From Pseudohongiella sp. O18 (GTDB taxonomy: Bacteria; Pseudomonadota; Gammaproteobacteria; Pseudomonadales; Pseudohongiellaceae), in NCBI RefSeq assembly GCF_021729085.1, contig NZ_JAJSAR010000001.1, positions 186,001-250,000 of the forward strand: a stretch of DNA of 64,000 nt, written 5' to 3'. A program made the position numbers and the translations under genes. How positions within the stretch are numbered: the stretch's first letter is position 1; each line of letters starts with the position of its first letter. Below the pieces are notes generated by a model that made no database searches, had not been told where the DNA came from, and saw only the letters and a program-made list of their open reading frames with translations. This document shows, one piece after another, positions 48,567-58,071 of the stretch.

Positions 48567-48647
48567 TGACGAGTATCCTGTGGATTACGGTGTTGCTGCA
48601 CCTGGAACAAAACAGGACCGCAATCATACCTGATTTGTCTCAGACCT

Positions 48648-50201
48648 TCATGTGCCGCGGGATGGCTCAAGTTTCAGCCCGCGCTGCGCAAGGGCTACTG
48701 CACGGAATATGGCACGCGCCTTGTTCATGGTCTCTTCCCACTCTGAGCGCGGCACAGAATCAGCCACCACACCGGCTCCGGCCTGCACAAACAGCGTCTG
48801 GTCCTTGATCACCGCAGTGCGAATCGCAATTGCCATGTCCATATTGCCGTTCCAGCCTATGTAGCCCATTGCGCCACCATAAACCCCTCGTTTGACAGGT
48901 TCGAGTTCGTCAATGATCTCCATGGCGCGGACTTTGGGTGCACCACTCAGTGTGCCTACCGGCAGGGTCGCCTTCAGCACATCCAGTGCCGTCTTGTCGT
49001 CTCGCATTTCGCTTTCAACAATCGAGGCGATATGCATAACGTGGGAATAGCGCTCCACAAACATTTTTTTCGGCACCGTCACGCTACCGGTTTTGGACAC
49101 TCGACCAGAATCGTTTCGACTCAGGTCGATCAGCATCAGATGCTCTGCGATTTCCTTGGCATCGGCCAGCAGCTCCTGCTCCAGCGTCTTGTCCTCTTCC
49201 TCTGTCTGGCCACGCTTGCGCGTACCTGCCAGTGGGCGAACCGTGATCGTGCCATCTTCAACCCTGGCCAGAATCTCGGGCGAAGCGCTGACAATATGGT
49301 GGTCGCCCATATTGAAGAACACCATGTAAGGCGATGGATTCAGGTAGCGCAATGCCCGGTAGGCATGTATCGGGTCGCCCACAAAAGGTACCGACATACG
49401 TTGCGCCAGCACCACCTGCATGACGTCGCCAGCCAGAATGTAATCCTTGATACTATCAACCGCACTTTCGAAAGGTGCCTGCTGAAAGCTGGATCTGAAA
49501 TCCTGCTCCTGCAGCTGGGCATCGGGCATCTGCTGTTCGATGATCGGCTGGCTGAGCGGCTGCGCCAGTCGGGACTCAATATCATCGAGGCGTTTCATCG
49601 CATTGTTGAAGGCATTAGGCTGTGAGGGGTCGACGTTGCAGACAATGGCGATAGTCCCACGCAGATTGTCAAACACCACCACTTCTTCCGACACCATCAG
49701 GACAATTTCTGGCGTGCCGATTTCGTCGGTGCCAGTCGCCGCACCGAGTGTCGGCTCCACATAACGAACAGTGTCGTAGCTGAAATAGCCGACCAGGCCA
49801 CCGCTGAATCGTGGCACGTCGGATATTGGCGCCACGTTATACTCTTTTTGAAACGACTCAACAAAAACAAACGGGTCATCGTAGCTTTCACTGCTGACCA
49901 GCTTGCCGTCGGTTTCCACCTCTACCTGATGATCGCGCACCTTGATCACTGTGCGACAGGGCAGACCGATCATGGAGTAGCGCCCCCACTTCTCACCCCC
50001 CTGTACCGACTCAAACAGGTATGTGTATTCGCCGCCAGCCAGTTTGAGGTAGGTGCTCAGAGGTGTCTCAAAATCCGCGAGCACTTCGCGCACCACTGGA
50101 ATACGGTTGTAACCTTGGGCCGCCAGCTGCGTGAAGCGGCTTTCATCCAGACTGCGTGCCGATATTGCGGGAACATCTTGTTGGGTGGGCTTGGCGCTCA
50201 T
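48648..50201 (-). CDS. trpE: Anthranilate synthase component I
   Basis: TrpE makes anthranilate from chorismate with ammonia from TrpG. 517 aa chorismate-binding enzyme: N-terminal feedback segment [20 protein letters not shown] (tryptophan site), then [73 protein letters not shown] and [28 protein letters not shown]. It starts 17 nt after rpe, a conserved rpe-(gph)-trpE order; gph is absent. Confidence 0.97.
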   Translation of the reverse strand: MSAKPTQQDVPAISARSLDESRFTQLAAQGYNRIPVVREVLADFETPLSTYLKLAGGEYTYLFESVQGGEKWGRYSMIGLPCRTVIKVRDHQVEVETDGKLVSSESYDDPFVFVESFQKEYNVAPISDVPRFSGGLVGYFSYDTVRYVEPTLGAATGTDEIGTPEIVLMVSEEVVVFDNLRGTIAIVCNVDPSQPNAFNNAMKRLDDIESRLAQPLSQPIIEQQMPDAQLQEQDFRSSFQQAPFESAVDSIKDYILAGDVMQVVLAQRMSVPFVGDPIHAYRALRYLNPSPYMVFFNMGDHHIVSASPEILARVEDGTITVRPLAGTRKRGQTEEEDKTLEQELLADAKEIAEHLMLIDLSRNDSGRVSKTGSVTVPKKMFVERYSHVMHIASIVESEMRDDKTALDVLKATLPVGTLSGAPKVRAMEIIDELEPVKRGVYGGAMGYIGWNGNMDMAIAIRTAVIKDQTLFVQAGAGVVADSVPRSEWEETMNKARAIFRAVALAQRGLKLEPSRGT

Positions 50202-50218
50202 GCCGGATCAATCTCCTG

Positions 50219-50896
50219 TCACGCGGTCTGTGTCTGTGCCAGCTGCTCGCGCATGGCGGTTATCGTCGAGCGATAGTCATCGCTGTTGAAGATGGCCGAA
50301 CCCGCAACAAACATGTCGGCTCCAGCGCGTGCGATTTCACCTATATTGGCCGGCGTGACACCACCATCCACTTCCAGACGAATGTCATAACCACTTTCAT
50401 CAATCAGACTGCGGATCAGCGCCAGCTTTTTGAGTGCCGACGGAATGAACTTCTGACCGCCGAAACCGGGGTTGACGGACATCACTAGAATCAGGTCCAC
50501 CTTGTCCAGCACATACTCCAGGCATTCCAGTCCGGTGGCCGGGTTCAAAACCAGCCCGGCTTTGCAGCCGCTATCACGGATCAGTTGCAGAGAACGATCA
50601 ACGTGCTGCGAGGCTTCCGGGTGAAAACTGATGATACTGGCGCCAGCCTTGGCGAAATCCTGAATCATGCTGTCCACCGGTGAAACCATCAAGTGCACGT
50701 CGATGGGCGCCGTTACGCCGTACTTGCGCAGCGCCTGGCATACCATCGGCCCGATGGTCAGATTGGGTACGTAGTGATTGTCCATCACATCAAAATGCAC
50801 CACATCGGCTCCGGCGGCGAGCACATCGTCCACTTCCTGACCCAGGCGGGCAAAATCAGCGGAGAGAATCGAAGGGGCGATCAGAAAGTCTTTCAT
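50219..50896 (-). CDS. rpe: Ribulose-phosphate 3-epimerase
   Basis: Rpe interconverts ribulose-5-P and xylulose-5-P. 225-aa TIM barrel: [97 protein letters not shown] and [30 protein letters not shown]. It is first of the rpe-trpE-lipA run. The intergenic stretch upstream (50897-51450) holds the murU remnant and the nitrogen-type promoter. Confidence 0.98.
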   Translation of the reverse strand: MKDFLIAPSILSADFARLGQEVDDVLAAGADVVHFDVMDNHYVPNLTIGPMVCQALRKYGVTAPIDVHLMVSPVDSMIQDFAKAGASIISFHPEASQHVDRSLQLIRDSGCKAGLVLNPATGLECLEYVLDKVDLILVMSVNPGFGGQKFIPSALKKLALIRSLIDESGYDIRLEVDGGVTPANIGEIARAGADMFVAGSAIFNSDDYRSTITAMREQLAQTQTA

Positions 50897-50945
50897 AATG
50901 GATGATCCCTGCGGACAGCGCGTTAAAAAACCATCATTTTAACGT

Positions 50946-51117
50946 CTATTGCGACAAATTGCCTGACCCATTCTCCGCCTTATTATCTGCAGAGAGCTGG
51001 TGGTTCAGCGCAGCAAGCCATTCCAGTGTGCCAATATCCTGCCAGTCGCCATCGAAAACTTCTACCGCGTCATTGTCAGCGGGCTCATTCAGCAGGAAAT
51101 CGTGGGCATTTCAGCTT
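50946..51117 (-). pseudogene. Remnant of the 3' end of a murU-like gene
   Basis: On the minus strand this stretch reads ...EVFDGDWQDIGTLEWLAALN... in one frame, ending in a stop, and matches the C-terminus of the intact murU (EVFEGDWQDIGTPERLAALN...) at 52183-52914 both in protein and, roughly, in DNA. The frame is closed by a stop just upstream (at ~51118), so only about 57 codons remain. It is clearly related to, but diverged from, the intact copy. It lies on the far side of the porin gene from murU. Confidence 0.75.
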
Positions 51118-51229
51118 GAACAGGGGGGATTTCCCATAGAGTGAGCAACATGAAATGGGCAGGTTATCCGACAAGCGCTCGTAAAGGGGCGTTTGTTTGA
51201 CCCATATTCGCTCGGCACTTATTCGATTG

Positions 51230-51246
51230 TGTCACATTCTTGTGCA
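51230..51246. promoter_or_regulatory. Possible second NtrC site (weak)
   Basis: TGTCAC-ATTCT-TGTGCA keeps the right half-site of the NtrC consensus (TGCACC-N5-GGTGCA) but the left half only partly. Its centre is 31 bp from that of the 51261-51277 site, three helical turns, as in paired NtrC sites. Confidence 0.35.
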
Positions 51247-51260
51247 AGCCGATAATGAGC

Positions 51261-51277
51261 CGCACCAACTTAGTGCA
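51261..51277. promoter_or_regulatory. NtrC-type enhancer site
   Basis: CGCACC-AACTT-AGTGCA matches the NtrC consensus TGCACC-N5-GGTGCA at 10 of 12 half-site bases. Its centre is about 98 bp upstream of the start predicted from the sigma54 promoter, within the usual enhancer range. Confidence 0.6.
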
Positions 51278-51341
51278 AAACCTGTGCCCGAAATACTCAT
51301 TCAGTCCGTTAAATGGCGTAGTTGGCCGCAGTTTTCAACAT

Positions 51342-51357
51342 TGGCCCGCTCCTTGCA
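51342..51357 (+). promoter_or_regulatory. Sigma54 promoter for the TIGR02001 porin
   Basis: TGGCCCGCTCCTTGCA has the -24 GG (51343-51344) and -12 GC (51355-51356) with exactly 10 bp between them, and a TTGCA -12 element; consensus is TGGCAC-N5-TTGCW. Start is predicted near 51367, ~84 nt before the ATG. Confidence 0.75.
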
Positions 51358-51450
51358 AAACATCAAATCAAGAAAGTCATTACTTTCGAAAGCGTAGAAA
51401 TAACGCAGCACAGACTACCATCAAGCAAAGATTTATCTTGGAGAAAACTT

Positions 51451-52101
51451 ATGAAACGATTGACCCAACTCGCAGCAGGCCTGGCACTGGCATCAAGCGC
51501 ACTGGTAGCTTCCACCAGCGCATCAGCCGAAGTTTCTTACAACATCGGTTATGCATCTGAGTACTACTTCCGCGGTGTTTTGCAAAAGAGCTCCTCTGCC
51601 AGCGCTGGCATCGACTACGAGGCCGATGGTTTCTATGTGGGCAGCTGGGCAGCAGACGTGGGCGATGGCCTGGAAGTCGATGGTTACTTTGGTTACGGCA
51701 TCGAAACTGAATCTGGCGTTTCTGCCAGCATCGGTTACACCGGCTACTTCTACACCGGTGAATTCGACGACACTTACCAGGAAATCAACTTCGGGCTGGG
51801 TTATGGCATGTTCAGCCTGGGCTACTCGGTAGGTGAATGGGATGGTTTCGGCGCCAGCGAAGACTACGACTTCCTCGACCTGACCATCACTGGCGAATCT
51901 GGCCTGTACGCCACAGTGGGCATCTGGGGTGACGAGTTTGACGGCGAATACCTGGAAGTGGGTTACGGCTTCAGCTTTGCTGACTTCGATATGGGCATCG
52001 CGGGCATCATCAACAGCGAAGAGCTGTCTGACGAGTTAAACTCCAGCGGTAGCCCGACTACCGGCGAAGGCATTGTGTTCTCAATCGGCAAATCCTGGTA
52101 A
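51451..52101 (+). CDS. TorF family (TIGR02001) putative outer-membrane porin
   Basis: 216 aa. ATG at 51451 has GGAG 8 nt before it; the frame is open back to 51322. Signal peptide RLTQLAAGLALASSALVASTSASA, mature start EVSYNIGYASEYYFRGVLQ, then repeated amphipathic beta segments rich in Gly, Tyr, Asp (GSWAADVGDGLEVDGYFGYG, YGMFSLGYSVGEWDG, YLEVGYGFSFADFDMGIAG), ending IVFSIGKSW. The family is a small barrel of uncertain substrate. Nitrogen-type promoter elements upstream suggest induction on nitrogen limitation. It sits between a murU remnant and intact murU. Confidence 0.85.
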   Translation: MKRLTQLAAGLALASSALVASTSASAEVSYNIGYASEYYFRGVLQKSSSASAGIDYEADGFYVGSWAADVGDGLEVDGYFGYGIETESGVSASIGYTGYFYTGEFDDTYQEINFGLGYGMFSLGYSVGEWDGFGASEDYDFLDLTITGESGLYATVGIWGDEFDGEYLEVGYGFSFADFDMGIAGIINSEELSDELNSSGSPTTGEGIVFSIGKSW

Positions 52102-52129
52102 GACACACCTGCAGACCCACATCTGCATT

Positions 52130-52177
52130 TTAAAGGGGACAGAGGGATTTACGCTTAAATCCCTCCGTCCCCTTTAA
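52130..52177. repeat. Long palindrome (REP-like) between porin and murU
   Basis: Two 22-bp arms (52130-52151 and 52156-52177) form a near-perfect hairpin with a 4-nt loop (CGCT) and one mismatch. The arm has the form TTAAAGGGGACaGAGGGATTTA. It lies between the convergent porin and murU stops, so it may be a bidirectional terminator; the form and length also fit a REP/palindromic element. No T run follows it on either strand. Confidence 0.8.
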
Positions 52178-52182
52178 CTTCT

Positions 52183-52914
52183 CTATTGCAGTAAATTGTC
52201 TGACCCACTCTCTGCCTTCTTCTCAACAGAGAGCTGGTGGTTCAGCGCCGCCAGTCTTTCGGGTGTGCCAATGTCCTGCCAGTCGCCTTCGAACACTTCA
52301 CCCGTCACACCACCTTCCTGCATGGCATTGCGCAACATCGGCCCAAGCGGCAGAAAACGTTCAGACTCACCCGCAAACAAATGTGGATGTAGCACGCTGA
52401 TTCCGGCATACGTCAGTTTTGGCTCACCGTGCTCTGATACTATGCCGCTGTCGCTCAGACAGAAGTCTCCTGCAGGATTGTGAGGTGCATTGCGAATCAG
52501 CACCAGATGCGCCAGGCGCGAAGGGCCGAGCTGTCTGGCAATTGGCAACAGGCGCTGGTAGTTGAAATCGGTCCACACATCGGCATTGGTCAGGATAAAT
52601 GGCTGATCCCCAAGCATGGGCATGGCGCGGATTATGCCTCCAGCAGTTTCAAGCCGCTCAGGTTCGTCTGAGAAATGTAAGCGAACGTCATAACGGCTGC
52701 CATCGCCCAGCGCAGTCACGATCTGTGACCCCAGGTGATGAAGATTGATAACGATATCCTGTACACCGGCCTGACGCAGCCGTGCGATCTGCCATTCGAT
52801 AAGCCTGCGGTCGCCAGCAGGCAGCAGGGCTTTGGGGGTCGTTTCCGTCAGCGGCAGCATGCGCTGCCCCAGACCGGCGGCCAGAATCATTGCCCTCGTT
52901 GCGGTCGCACTCAT
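52183..52914 (-). CDS. murU: N-acetylmuramate-1-phosphate uridylyltransferase
   Basis: MurU makes UDP-MurNAc from MurNAc-1-P, part of the recycling route that bypasses de novo UDP-MurNAc synthesis. 243 aa nucleotidyltransferase with AMILAAGLGQRMLPLTETTPKALLPAGDR, QPFILTNADVWTDFNY and EGDWQDIGTPERL. It overlaps amgK by 4 nt, the conserved amgK-murU pair. A diverged remnant of its C-terminus lies ~1.1 kb away beyond the porin gene. Confidence 0.92.
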   Translation of the reverse strand: MSATATRAMILAAGLGQRMLPLTETTPKALLPAGDRRLIEWQIARLRQAGVQDIVINLHHLGSQIVTALGDGSRYDVRLHFSDEPERLETAGGIIRAMPMLGDQPFILTNADVWTDFNYQRLLPIARQLGPSRLAHLVLIRNAPHNPAGDFCLSDSGIVSEHGEPKLTYAGISVLHPHLFAGESERFLPLGPMLRNAMQEGGVTGEVFEGDWQDIGTPERLAALNHQLSVEKKAESGSDNLLQ

Positions 52915-54020
52915 GAGATTCCCAGATCGCTCAATTTCTGCTGCATCGCCGGCATCGGTCCACGCCGGAACCAGTCCACAAATTCCGCCAGCTCGGCATG
53001 TTCAGCCGCAACTGTAGAAACATAATGCATGACCAGCGGCAGATCAGCCAGATAGCGCTGCTTGCCATCGCGCAGCGCCAGCCGGCAAAAAATACCCAGC
53101 ACTTTGATATGCCGCTGCAGCCCCATGAGGTCAAAATCCCGCTGCATATCCGCATCGGTGTATTCTGCAGGCACTACACCGCGCTGGCGTGCCAGCTGGG
53201 CATAGCTGTTTACCCAGCGACGCACATCCGCGGCTGGCCATGCCACATAACAGTCGCGCAGCAGCGACACCAGGTCATAGGTCACCGGACCAATGACGGC
53301 ATCCTGAAAGTCAATCACACCGGGGGGCTGATCCTCGTGATGGACACCTTCGGCGTCAATGGGGATCATCAAGTTTCTGGAGTGGTAGTCGCGATGGACT
53401 CGGACCTGCGGCTGTTGTAGCGCCGCATCACACAGCAGCTGCCGAGTCTTCTGCAAAAGCGTGCGCTCACTGTCTGATATTGGCCAATTGAGCATTTCAG
53501 CGCAGAACCAGTCGTCGAACAGGCGCATTTCCTGCTCAAGCCGACCACGATCATAGGGCGGCAATTCGCTTGCATGCTGGTCTGCCTGCAGATCGAGCAG
53601 CGCCAGCATGGCCTGACCGTATAGTTTCTCTACACGTTCCATATCACCGTCGCGCTGGGCTTCCAGAAGCGCCGGCCAGTAAAGCTGATCACCAAAGTCT
53701 TCCACTACCAGAAAACCCTGTTCAAGATTCTGGGCAAGAATCTCGGGCGTGCGCATGCCGGCGCGGCTGAACTCTGCGGCAGCACGCACAAACGCCGGGT
53801 TGTCTTCCCTGTCTGGCGGCGCGTCGACCAGCAAGCGCGTTACGGCAAGGATGCTACAGCGAAAATATCGCCGGAAACTGGCGTCGCCACCCAGTGAATG
53901 GGCATGCAACGGCCCAGGGTCCCGCCCGTCGCGCTCTGTTATGGCCTGTCGCGCCCAGTTCTCGAGTTGCTCCTGACGCCTGGCCTGAATGGCGTCAACA
54001 TCCGCTTTTACTGTATTCAT
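52911..54020 (-). CDS. amgK: N-acetylmuramate/N-acetylglucosamine kinase
   Basis: AmgK phosphorylates MurNAc (and GlcNAc) at C1. 369 aa aminoglycoside phosphotransferase-fold kinase: Gly-rich loop SLGGDASFRRYFR, the Brenner motif VHRDYHSRNLMI, and IDFQDAVIGPVTYDLVSLLRDCYV with the metal Asp. Start ATG with GGAG 5 nt before. It is the first gene of the amgK-murU pair, divergent from lptD. Confidence 0.93.
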   Translation of the reverse strand: MNTVKADVDAIQARRQEQLENWARQAITERDGRDPGPLHAHSLGGDASFRRYFRCSILAVTRLLVDAPPDREDNPAFVRAAAEFSRAGMRTPEILAQNLEQGFLVVEDFGDQLYWPALLEAQRDGDMERVEKLYGQAMLALLDLQADQHASELPPYDRGRLEQEMRLFDDWFCAEMLNWPISDSERTLLQKTRQLLCDAALQQPQVRVHRDYHSRNLMIPIDAEGVHHEDQPPGVIDFQDAVIGPVTYDLVSLLRDCYVAWPAADVRRWVNSYAQLARQRGVVPAEYTDADMQRDFDLMGLQRHIKVLGIFCRLALRDGKQRYLADLPLVMHYVSTVAAEHAELAEFVDWFRRGPMPAMQQKLSDLGIS

Positions 54021-54183
54021 TCTGTCTCCACCGAAACTATCCCGGCTTTATATCAAAACCCCAATGAATTATCATGCGGGCGCTACTGCCGACGCCATCG
54101 GGCACGGATGAAGCCGCCCTATTATCGCCTTTTCGCCGAGTTTTCGCCGACTGGATTTTTTGCCGACTGGATTGCCTGACACT

Positions 54184-56727
54184 ATGCCACGCCCTTCGTT
54201 GTTCACTTTGCTGCCGTCAGGCTCTGTCAGACCCGTCACGGTCACAGCGCTTTCGTTCGGCAGCCTGGTAGCCATGATGACAGCTGGCCAGACCATTGCT
54301 CAGACGCCGACCAGCGAGCACGCCAATACCGCTCCAGGTGCTGCTGGCACCGGCATTATGCGTGACTGGACGCCACGCAGTGAACTGCCGACGGAGCTGT
54401 TGCAGCAGTTACGCAGCGCGTGCTGCGGCATGTTCGTGGAACCAGAGCTGACCGGCGAGTACATCGACCTGGAACCCGATCAGGCGCCCACCGAAGTGCA
54501 GACTCAGACCCGTGTCCGCCAGCCCGAGCCATATCAGCTTTACGTGGACGGCGCCGTTAATGTGCAGCAAGGCTATCGCAGCCTCACAGCCAGCGATGGC
54601 ATGCACATGAACGAAGAGACCAACATCCTGACCCTGCAGGGCGACGTGCTGTTTCGCGAGCCTGGCTTTCTGATCACCGGTGAAGGCGCAGTGCTTGATC
54701 AAAACACCGGTGACAATGAGATTTCTCAAGCTGCCTACGTGATGCATGAAACACAGATTCACGGCAGCGCTGACCAGCTTAGCTACAACAGTGAAAGCGG
54801 CATGCTGACGCTGGATAATGGTGCTTTCAGCCGCTGTGAACCAATGGACCCGTTCTGGGTCATGCAGGCCAGCAATCTGCGTCTGGACAACGCATCAGGC
54901 GTTGGTTATGCCAGCAATGTCACACTTCGAATCAGCGACATACCCGTCTTTTACTACCCGTGGACACTGCAGTTCCCGATCAGCGACCAGCGCGTCTCCG
55001 GAATACTGCCGCCATCCATCAGTAACAGTCGCGACAGCGGTCTTGATATTGCCGTGCCCTACTATTTCAATCTGGCACCGCACTATGACGCCACCCTGAC
55101 GCCCCGCCTGATGACCGAACGCGGCCTGATGCTGAGCGGCGAGTTTCGCTACCTGGCAGACTGGTCCATGAATACGGTCAATCTGGCGCTGCTGCCAAAG
55201 GACAACACCTACGACGCAGCACGTGCTGCCCAGCCAGGAAGCGACACACCATCGGTGGAAAAGCGCTGGTTTGCCGGCTTTGAGCACGAAGGTCAGCTGG
55301 GCGAGAACTGGCGCACTTTCGTGGACTACAGCTCCGTCAGCGATGCCGATTATTTTCGGGACCTGGGCAGCCGCGACCTGAACGTGGAAAGCCGCACCCA
55401 TCTGAACAAAGAGGGTGTTGTGACCTGGCAGAACAGCCAGTGGCAGGCTCTGAGTCGTGTCCAACGCATCGAAGTGCTGGATCCGTACGTGGCATCGATA
55501 GACATCAACAAGCCCTTTGATCGCCTCCCTGAGCTGCAGCTGAACGGACGCTTCGAAGCCGGCTCAATGCTGGAATACGGCTTTGACAGCAGCCATGTCA
55601 GCTTTGATCGCTCCCTCAGTCGCGAGCTGCTCAGCGATGAACAGGTCAACCAGGGCGCCCTGGTGACTGGTGAGCGCCTGACGGCAGAGCCCTGGGTCAG
55701 TCTGCCACTGAGAACTCCCGGATACTTCGTCGTCCCTACCGCACGCTATCGTTATGCCTCCTGGCAACTGGACCAGCAGGCGCAGCAGACACCCTCCAAT
55801 CCTGATCGCGGTGTAGGTGTTTTCAGTCTGGACAGCGGACTGGTCTTTGAACGTGACCTGCAGCTGGGCGGACAGACCATGACTCAGACGCTGGAGCCAC
55901 GCCTCTATTACCTGTACAGCGAGCGCGAAGACCAGCAGTTTTTGCCAAGCTTTGACACTGCCCAGCTCAATCTCAATTTTAACCAGCTGTTTCGCCACGA
56001 TCGTTTCAGCGGACCTGATCGAGTGGGGGATGCCAATCAGGTCAGCGCCGCCGTTACGACACGATTTATCGACAGCGGCGGCATTGAGCAGGCGCGCTTC
56101 AGCGCCGGCCAGATATTTTATTTCGAGGATCGCACTGTCTCGCTGGACAGCCCGCTGCAAAGCTGGCTGCTGTTGCAGCCACTGAACACTGAGCGATCTG
56201 CACTGATTCTGGAAGGAAGCTATCGTCCGGCACAGCGCTGGCAGATGATGGCCGACCTGCAGTGGGACCAGGAAAACAGCAATGTGGATGAAGGCAGTGT
56301 TGCTGTACAGTTCCGGGTGGACGACGAACGCATAATCAACGCAGCCTTCCGTTACCGGGAACGAACTGATGTGTTTCTGCAGGCTCCGCCGCTGCTGGAC
56401 CCAGTGATCAAGCAGACGGACATCTCTGCAGTCTGGCCGGTGAACGATAACTGGCGCGTCTTCGGTCGTTGGAACTACGATCACAGCAACAGCCGGAACC
56501 TTGAAACGTTTGCAGGGGTCGAATACAGTAATTGTTGTTCCACGATGCGCCTGGTCGCTCGCGACTGGGTGGACGAATACGAATTTTTTGCGCAGGACAG
56601 CCGCCAGAACCGTGGCATTTTCTTCCAATTCACGCTGCTCGGCCTGGGCGATCTGACCGGAGGCGGCCTGAGCAATCTGCTCACGCGCGGCATACCCGGA
56701 TTTAAGGAGTACGATGTTAATGATTGA
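54184..56727 (+). CDS. lptD: LPS-assembly protein LptD
   Basis: Outer-membrane LPS translocon, partner of LptE. 847 aa: signal peptide (SGSVRPVTVTALSFGSLVAMMTAGQ...), an N-terminal jellyroll/OstA domain (~125-230; LYVDGAVNVQQGYRSLTASDG, ITGEGAVLDQNTGDNEIS), and a large barrel with repeated strands to [18 protein letters not shown]. The conserved Cys pairs of LptD have partial counterparts (SRCEPMD and the near-terminal SNCCSTMRLVARDW; the N-terminal pair is CC in ACCGMF). ATG at 54184 is the best start; a TTG at 54160 is in frame. Followed by surA with 14-nt overlap. Confidence 0.93.
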   Translation: MPRPSLFTLLPSGSVRPVTVTALSFGSLVAMMTAGQTIAQTPTSEHANTAPGAAGTGIMRDWTPRSELPTELLQQLRSACCGMFVEPELTGEYIDLEPDQAPTEVQTQTRVRQPEPYQLYVDGAVNVQQGYRSLTASDGMHMNEETNILTLQGDVLFREPGFLITGEGAVLDQNTGDNEISQAAYVMHETQIHGSADQLSYNSESGMLTLDNGAFSRCEPMDPFWVMQASNLRLDNASGVGYASNVTLRISDIPVFYYPWTLQFPISDQRVSGILPPSISNSRDSGLDIAVPYYFNLAPHYDATLTPRLMTERGLMLSGEFRYLADWSMNTVNLALLPKDNTYDAARAAQPGSDTPSVEKRWFAGFEHEGQLGENWRTFVDYSSVSDADYFRDLGSRDLNVESRTHLNKEGVVTWQNSQWQALSRVQRIEVLDPYVASIDINKPFDRLPELQLNGRFEAGSMLEYGFDSSHVSFDRSLSRELLSDEQVNQGALVTGERLTAEPWVSLPLRTPGYFVVPTARYRYASWQLDQQAQQTPSNPDRGVGVFSLDSGLVFERDLQLGGQTMTQTLEPRLYYLYSEREDQQFLPSFDTAQLNLNFNQLFRHDRFSGPDRVGDANQVSAAVTTRFIDSGGIEQARFSAGQIFYFEDRTVSLDSPLQSWLLLQPLNTERSALILEGSYRPAQRWQMMADLQWDQENSNVDEGSVAVQFRVDDERIINAAFRYRERTDVFLQAPPLLDPVIKQTDISAVWPVNDNWRVFGRWNYDHSNSRNLETFAGVEYSNCCSTMRLVARDWVDEYEFFAQDSRQNRGIFFQFTLLGLGDLTGGGLSNLLTRGIPGFKEYDVND

Positions 56728-58063
56728 TTTTATGAACCGACTGGCAGGGCAGTCACGCGATCACTTGAGCCGTGCCGCCCTGCTGGGCAGCGCGCTCCTG
56801 TTGCTGATGACTGCCACGATCCCGTCTCAGGCGGCAGAACGTCAGGTCCTGGACAGAGTGATAGCAATCGTCGATGACGGCGTCATTCTGCAAAGCGAAT
56901 ATGAAGAGCGGCTTGCCGAAATTCAGCAACGTGCTGCGGAAACAGGCATGCAGTTGCCTCCGCCTGCAGACCTCCGCAACCAGGTCATGGAAAACCTGAT
57001 TGTTGAGAACCTCCAGCTGCAAATGGCTGAGCGCGTGGGTATCCGCTTCGATGACGACACGCTTAACCGCGTGATTGCCGACATCGCCCAGCAGAACAAC
57101 ATGAGTTTCGATCAATACGTCAGCCTGCTCGAAGCACAGGGCATGTACCTGAACACACGCGAACGCATTCGCCGTGAACTGGCGATCAATGAAGTGCAGC
57201 GTGGCCTGGTCAACCGTCGCATCAGCATTACTGACCAGGAAATCGAAAACTACCTCAACTCCGAAGCTGGACGTACCGCAATGGCACCAGACTATCTGGT
57301 GGATCAGATTCTGGTTCCGTTTCGCGATACCGACCCCCAGCAGCTGACAGCCGCCAAGCAGGCCCTGGTGCAGGACATTTACCGGCGTGCAGAGGATGGC
57401 GAGGACTTCGCCCAGCTACGCATGGAAGCCCAGCAGCGTGCCAGCGAACTGGGCTTTGCCGTCAGCGGCGGTGAGCTGGGATGGCGCAAACGTGAGGAAC
57501 TGCCATCGCTGTTCGCCGAATTTGTTCCGGACCTGAGCATTGGTGATGTGCAGGAACCCGTGCAGAGCGCCAATGGCATGCATATTGTCAAACTGTCAGA
57601 CGTGCGCGGCGATTCAAATCGCCTGGTCGAGCAGACTCAGGCGCGACACATCCTGGTGGCACCAAATGAAATCCGCACCGAAGAGCAGGCCCGCCGACTG
57701 ATCAATGAAATCCACCAGCGCATTCAGGACGGCGAGGATTTCAACGTACTGGCCCGCCAATATTCAGATGACACCATGTCTGTCGTTGCCGGTGGTGACC
57801 TGGGCTGGGTCAGTGACGGTGGCATGCCTCCCGAGTTTGCCGCAGAGGTAGCGGATCTGCCGGTCGGCGAACTTAGCGAACCTTTCCGTACCAGCTTTGG
57901 CTGGCACGTGGCCGAGGTCACCGGGCGCCGCGAACAGGATCTGAGTCGCGACTACCGTCGACAGCAGGCTCAAAATGCACTGCGTGCCCGTAAGTTCGAC
58001 CTTGAGCTGGAGAACTGGATTCTGGAAATCCGCGACGAAGCTTACGTCGAATATATTGACTGA
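56714..58063 (+). CDS. surA: Periplasmic chaperone/peptidyl-prolyl isomerase SurA
   Basis: SurA carries outer-membrane proteins to the Bam complex. 449 aa: signal peptide (~20-45, [19 protein letters not shown]), N-terminal chaperone domain ([20 protein letters not shown]), and two parvulin domains (VDQILVPFR... and [12 protein letters not shown]...). [20 protein letters not shown] and [20 protein letters not shown] are the matching parts of the two. AAGGAG lies 4 nt before the ATG at 56714, inside lptD. Confidence 0.96.
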   Translation: MLMIDFMNRLAGQSRDHLSRAALLGSALLLLMTATIPSQAAERQVLDRVIAIVDDGVILQSEYEERLAEIQQRAAETGMQLPPPADLRNQVMENLIVENLQLQMAERVGIRFDDDTLNRVIADIAQQNNMSFDQYVSLLEAQGMYLNTRERIRRELAINEVQRGLVNRRISITDQEIENYLNSEAGRTAMAPDYLVDQILVPFRDTDPQQLTAAKQALVQDIYRRAEDGEDFAQLRMEAQQRASELGFAVSGGELGWRKREELPSLFAEFVPDLSIGDVQEPVQSANGMHIVKLSDVRGDSNRLVEQTQARHILVAPNEIRTEEQARRLINEIHQRIQDGEDFNVLARQYSDDTMSVVAGGDLGWVSDGGMPPEFAAEVADLPVGELSEPFRTSFGWHVAEVTGRREQDLSRDYRRQQAQNALRARKFDLELENWILEIRDEAYVEYID

Positions 58064-58071
58064 CGGCGGTG

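Noticed and set aside
50902-51144. 80-aa plus-strand ORF upstream of the porin
   Set aside because: It is the antisense reading of the murU remnant.
55564-56628. 354-aa minus-strand ORF opposite lptD
   Set aside because: Shadow of the barrel-coding sequence; no domain.
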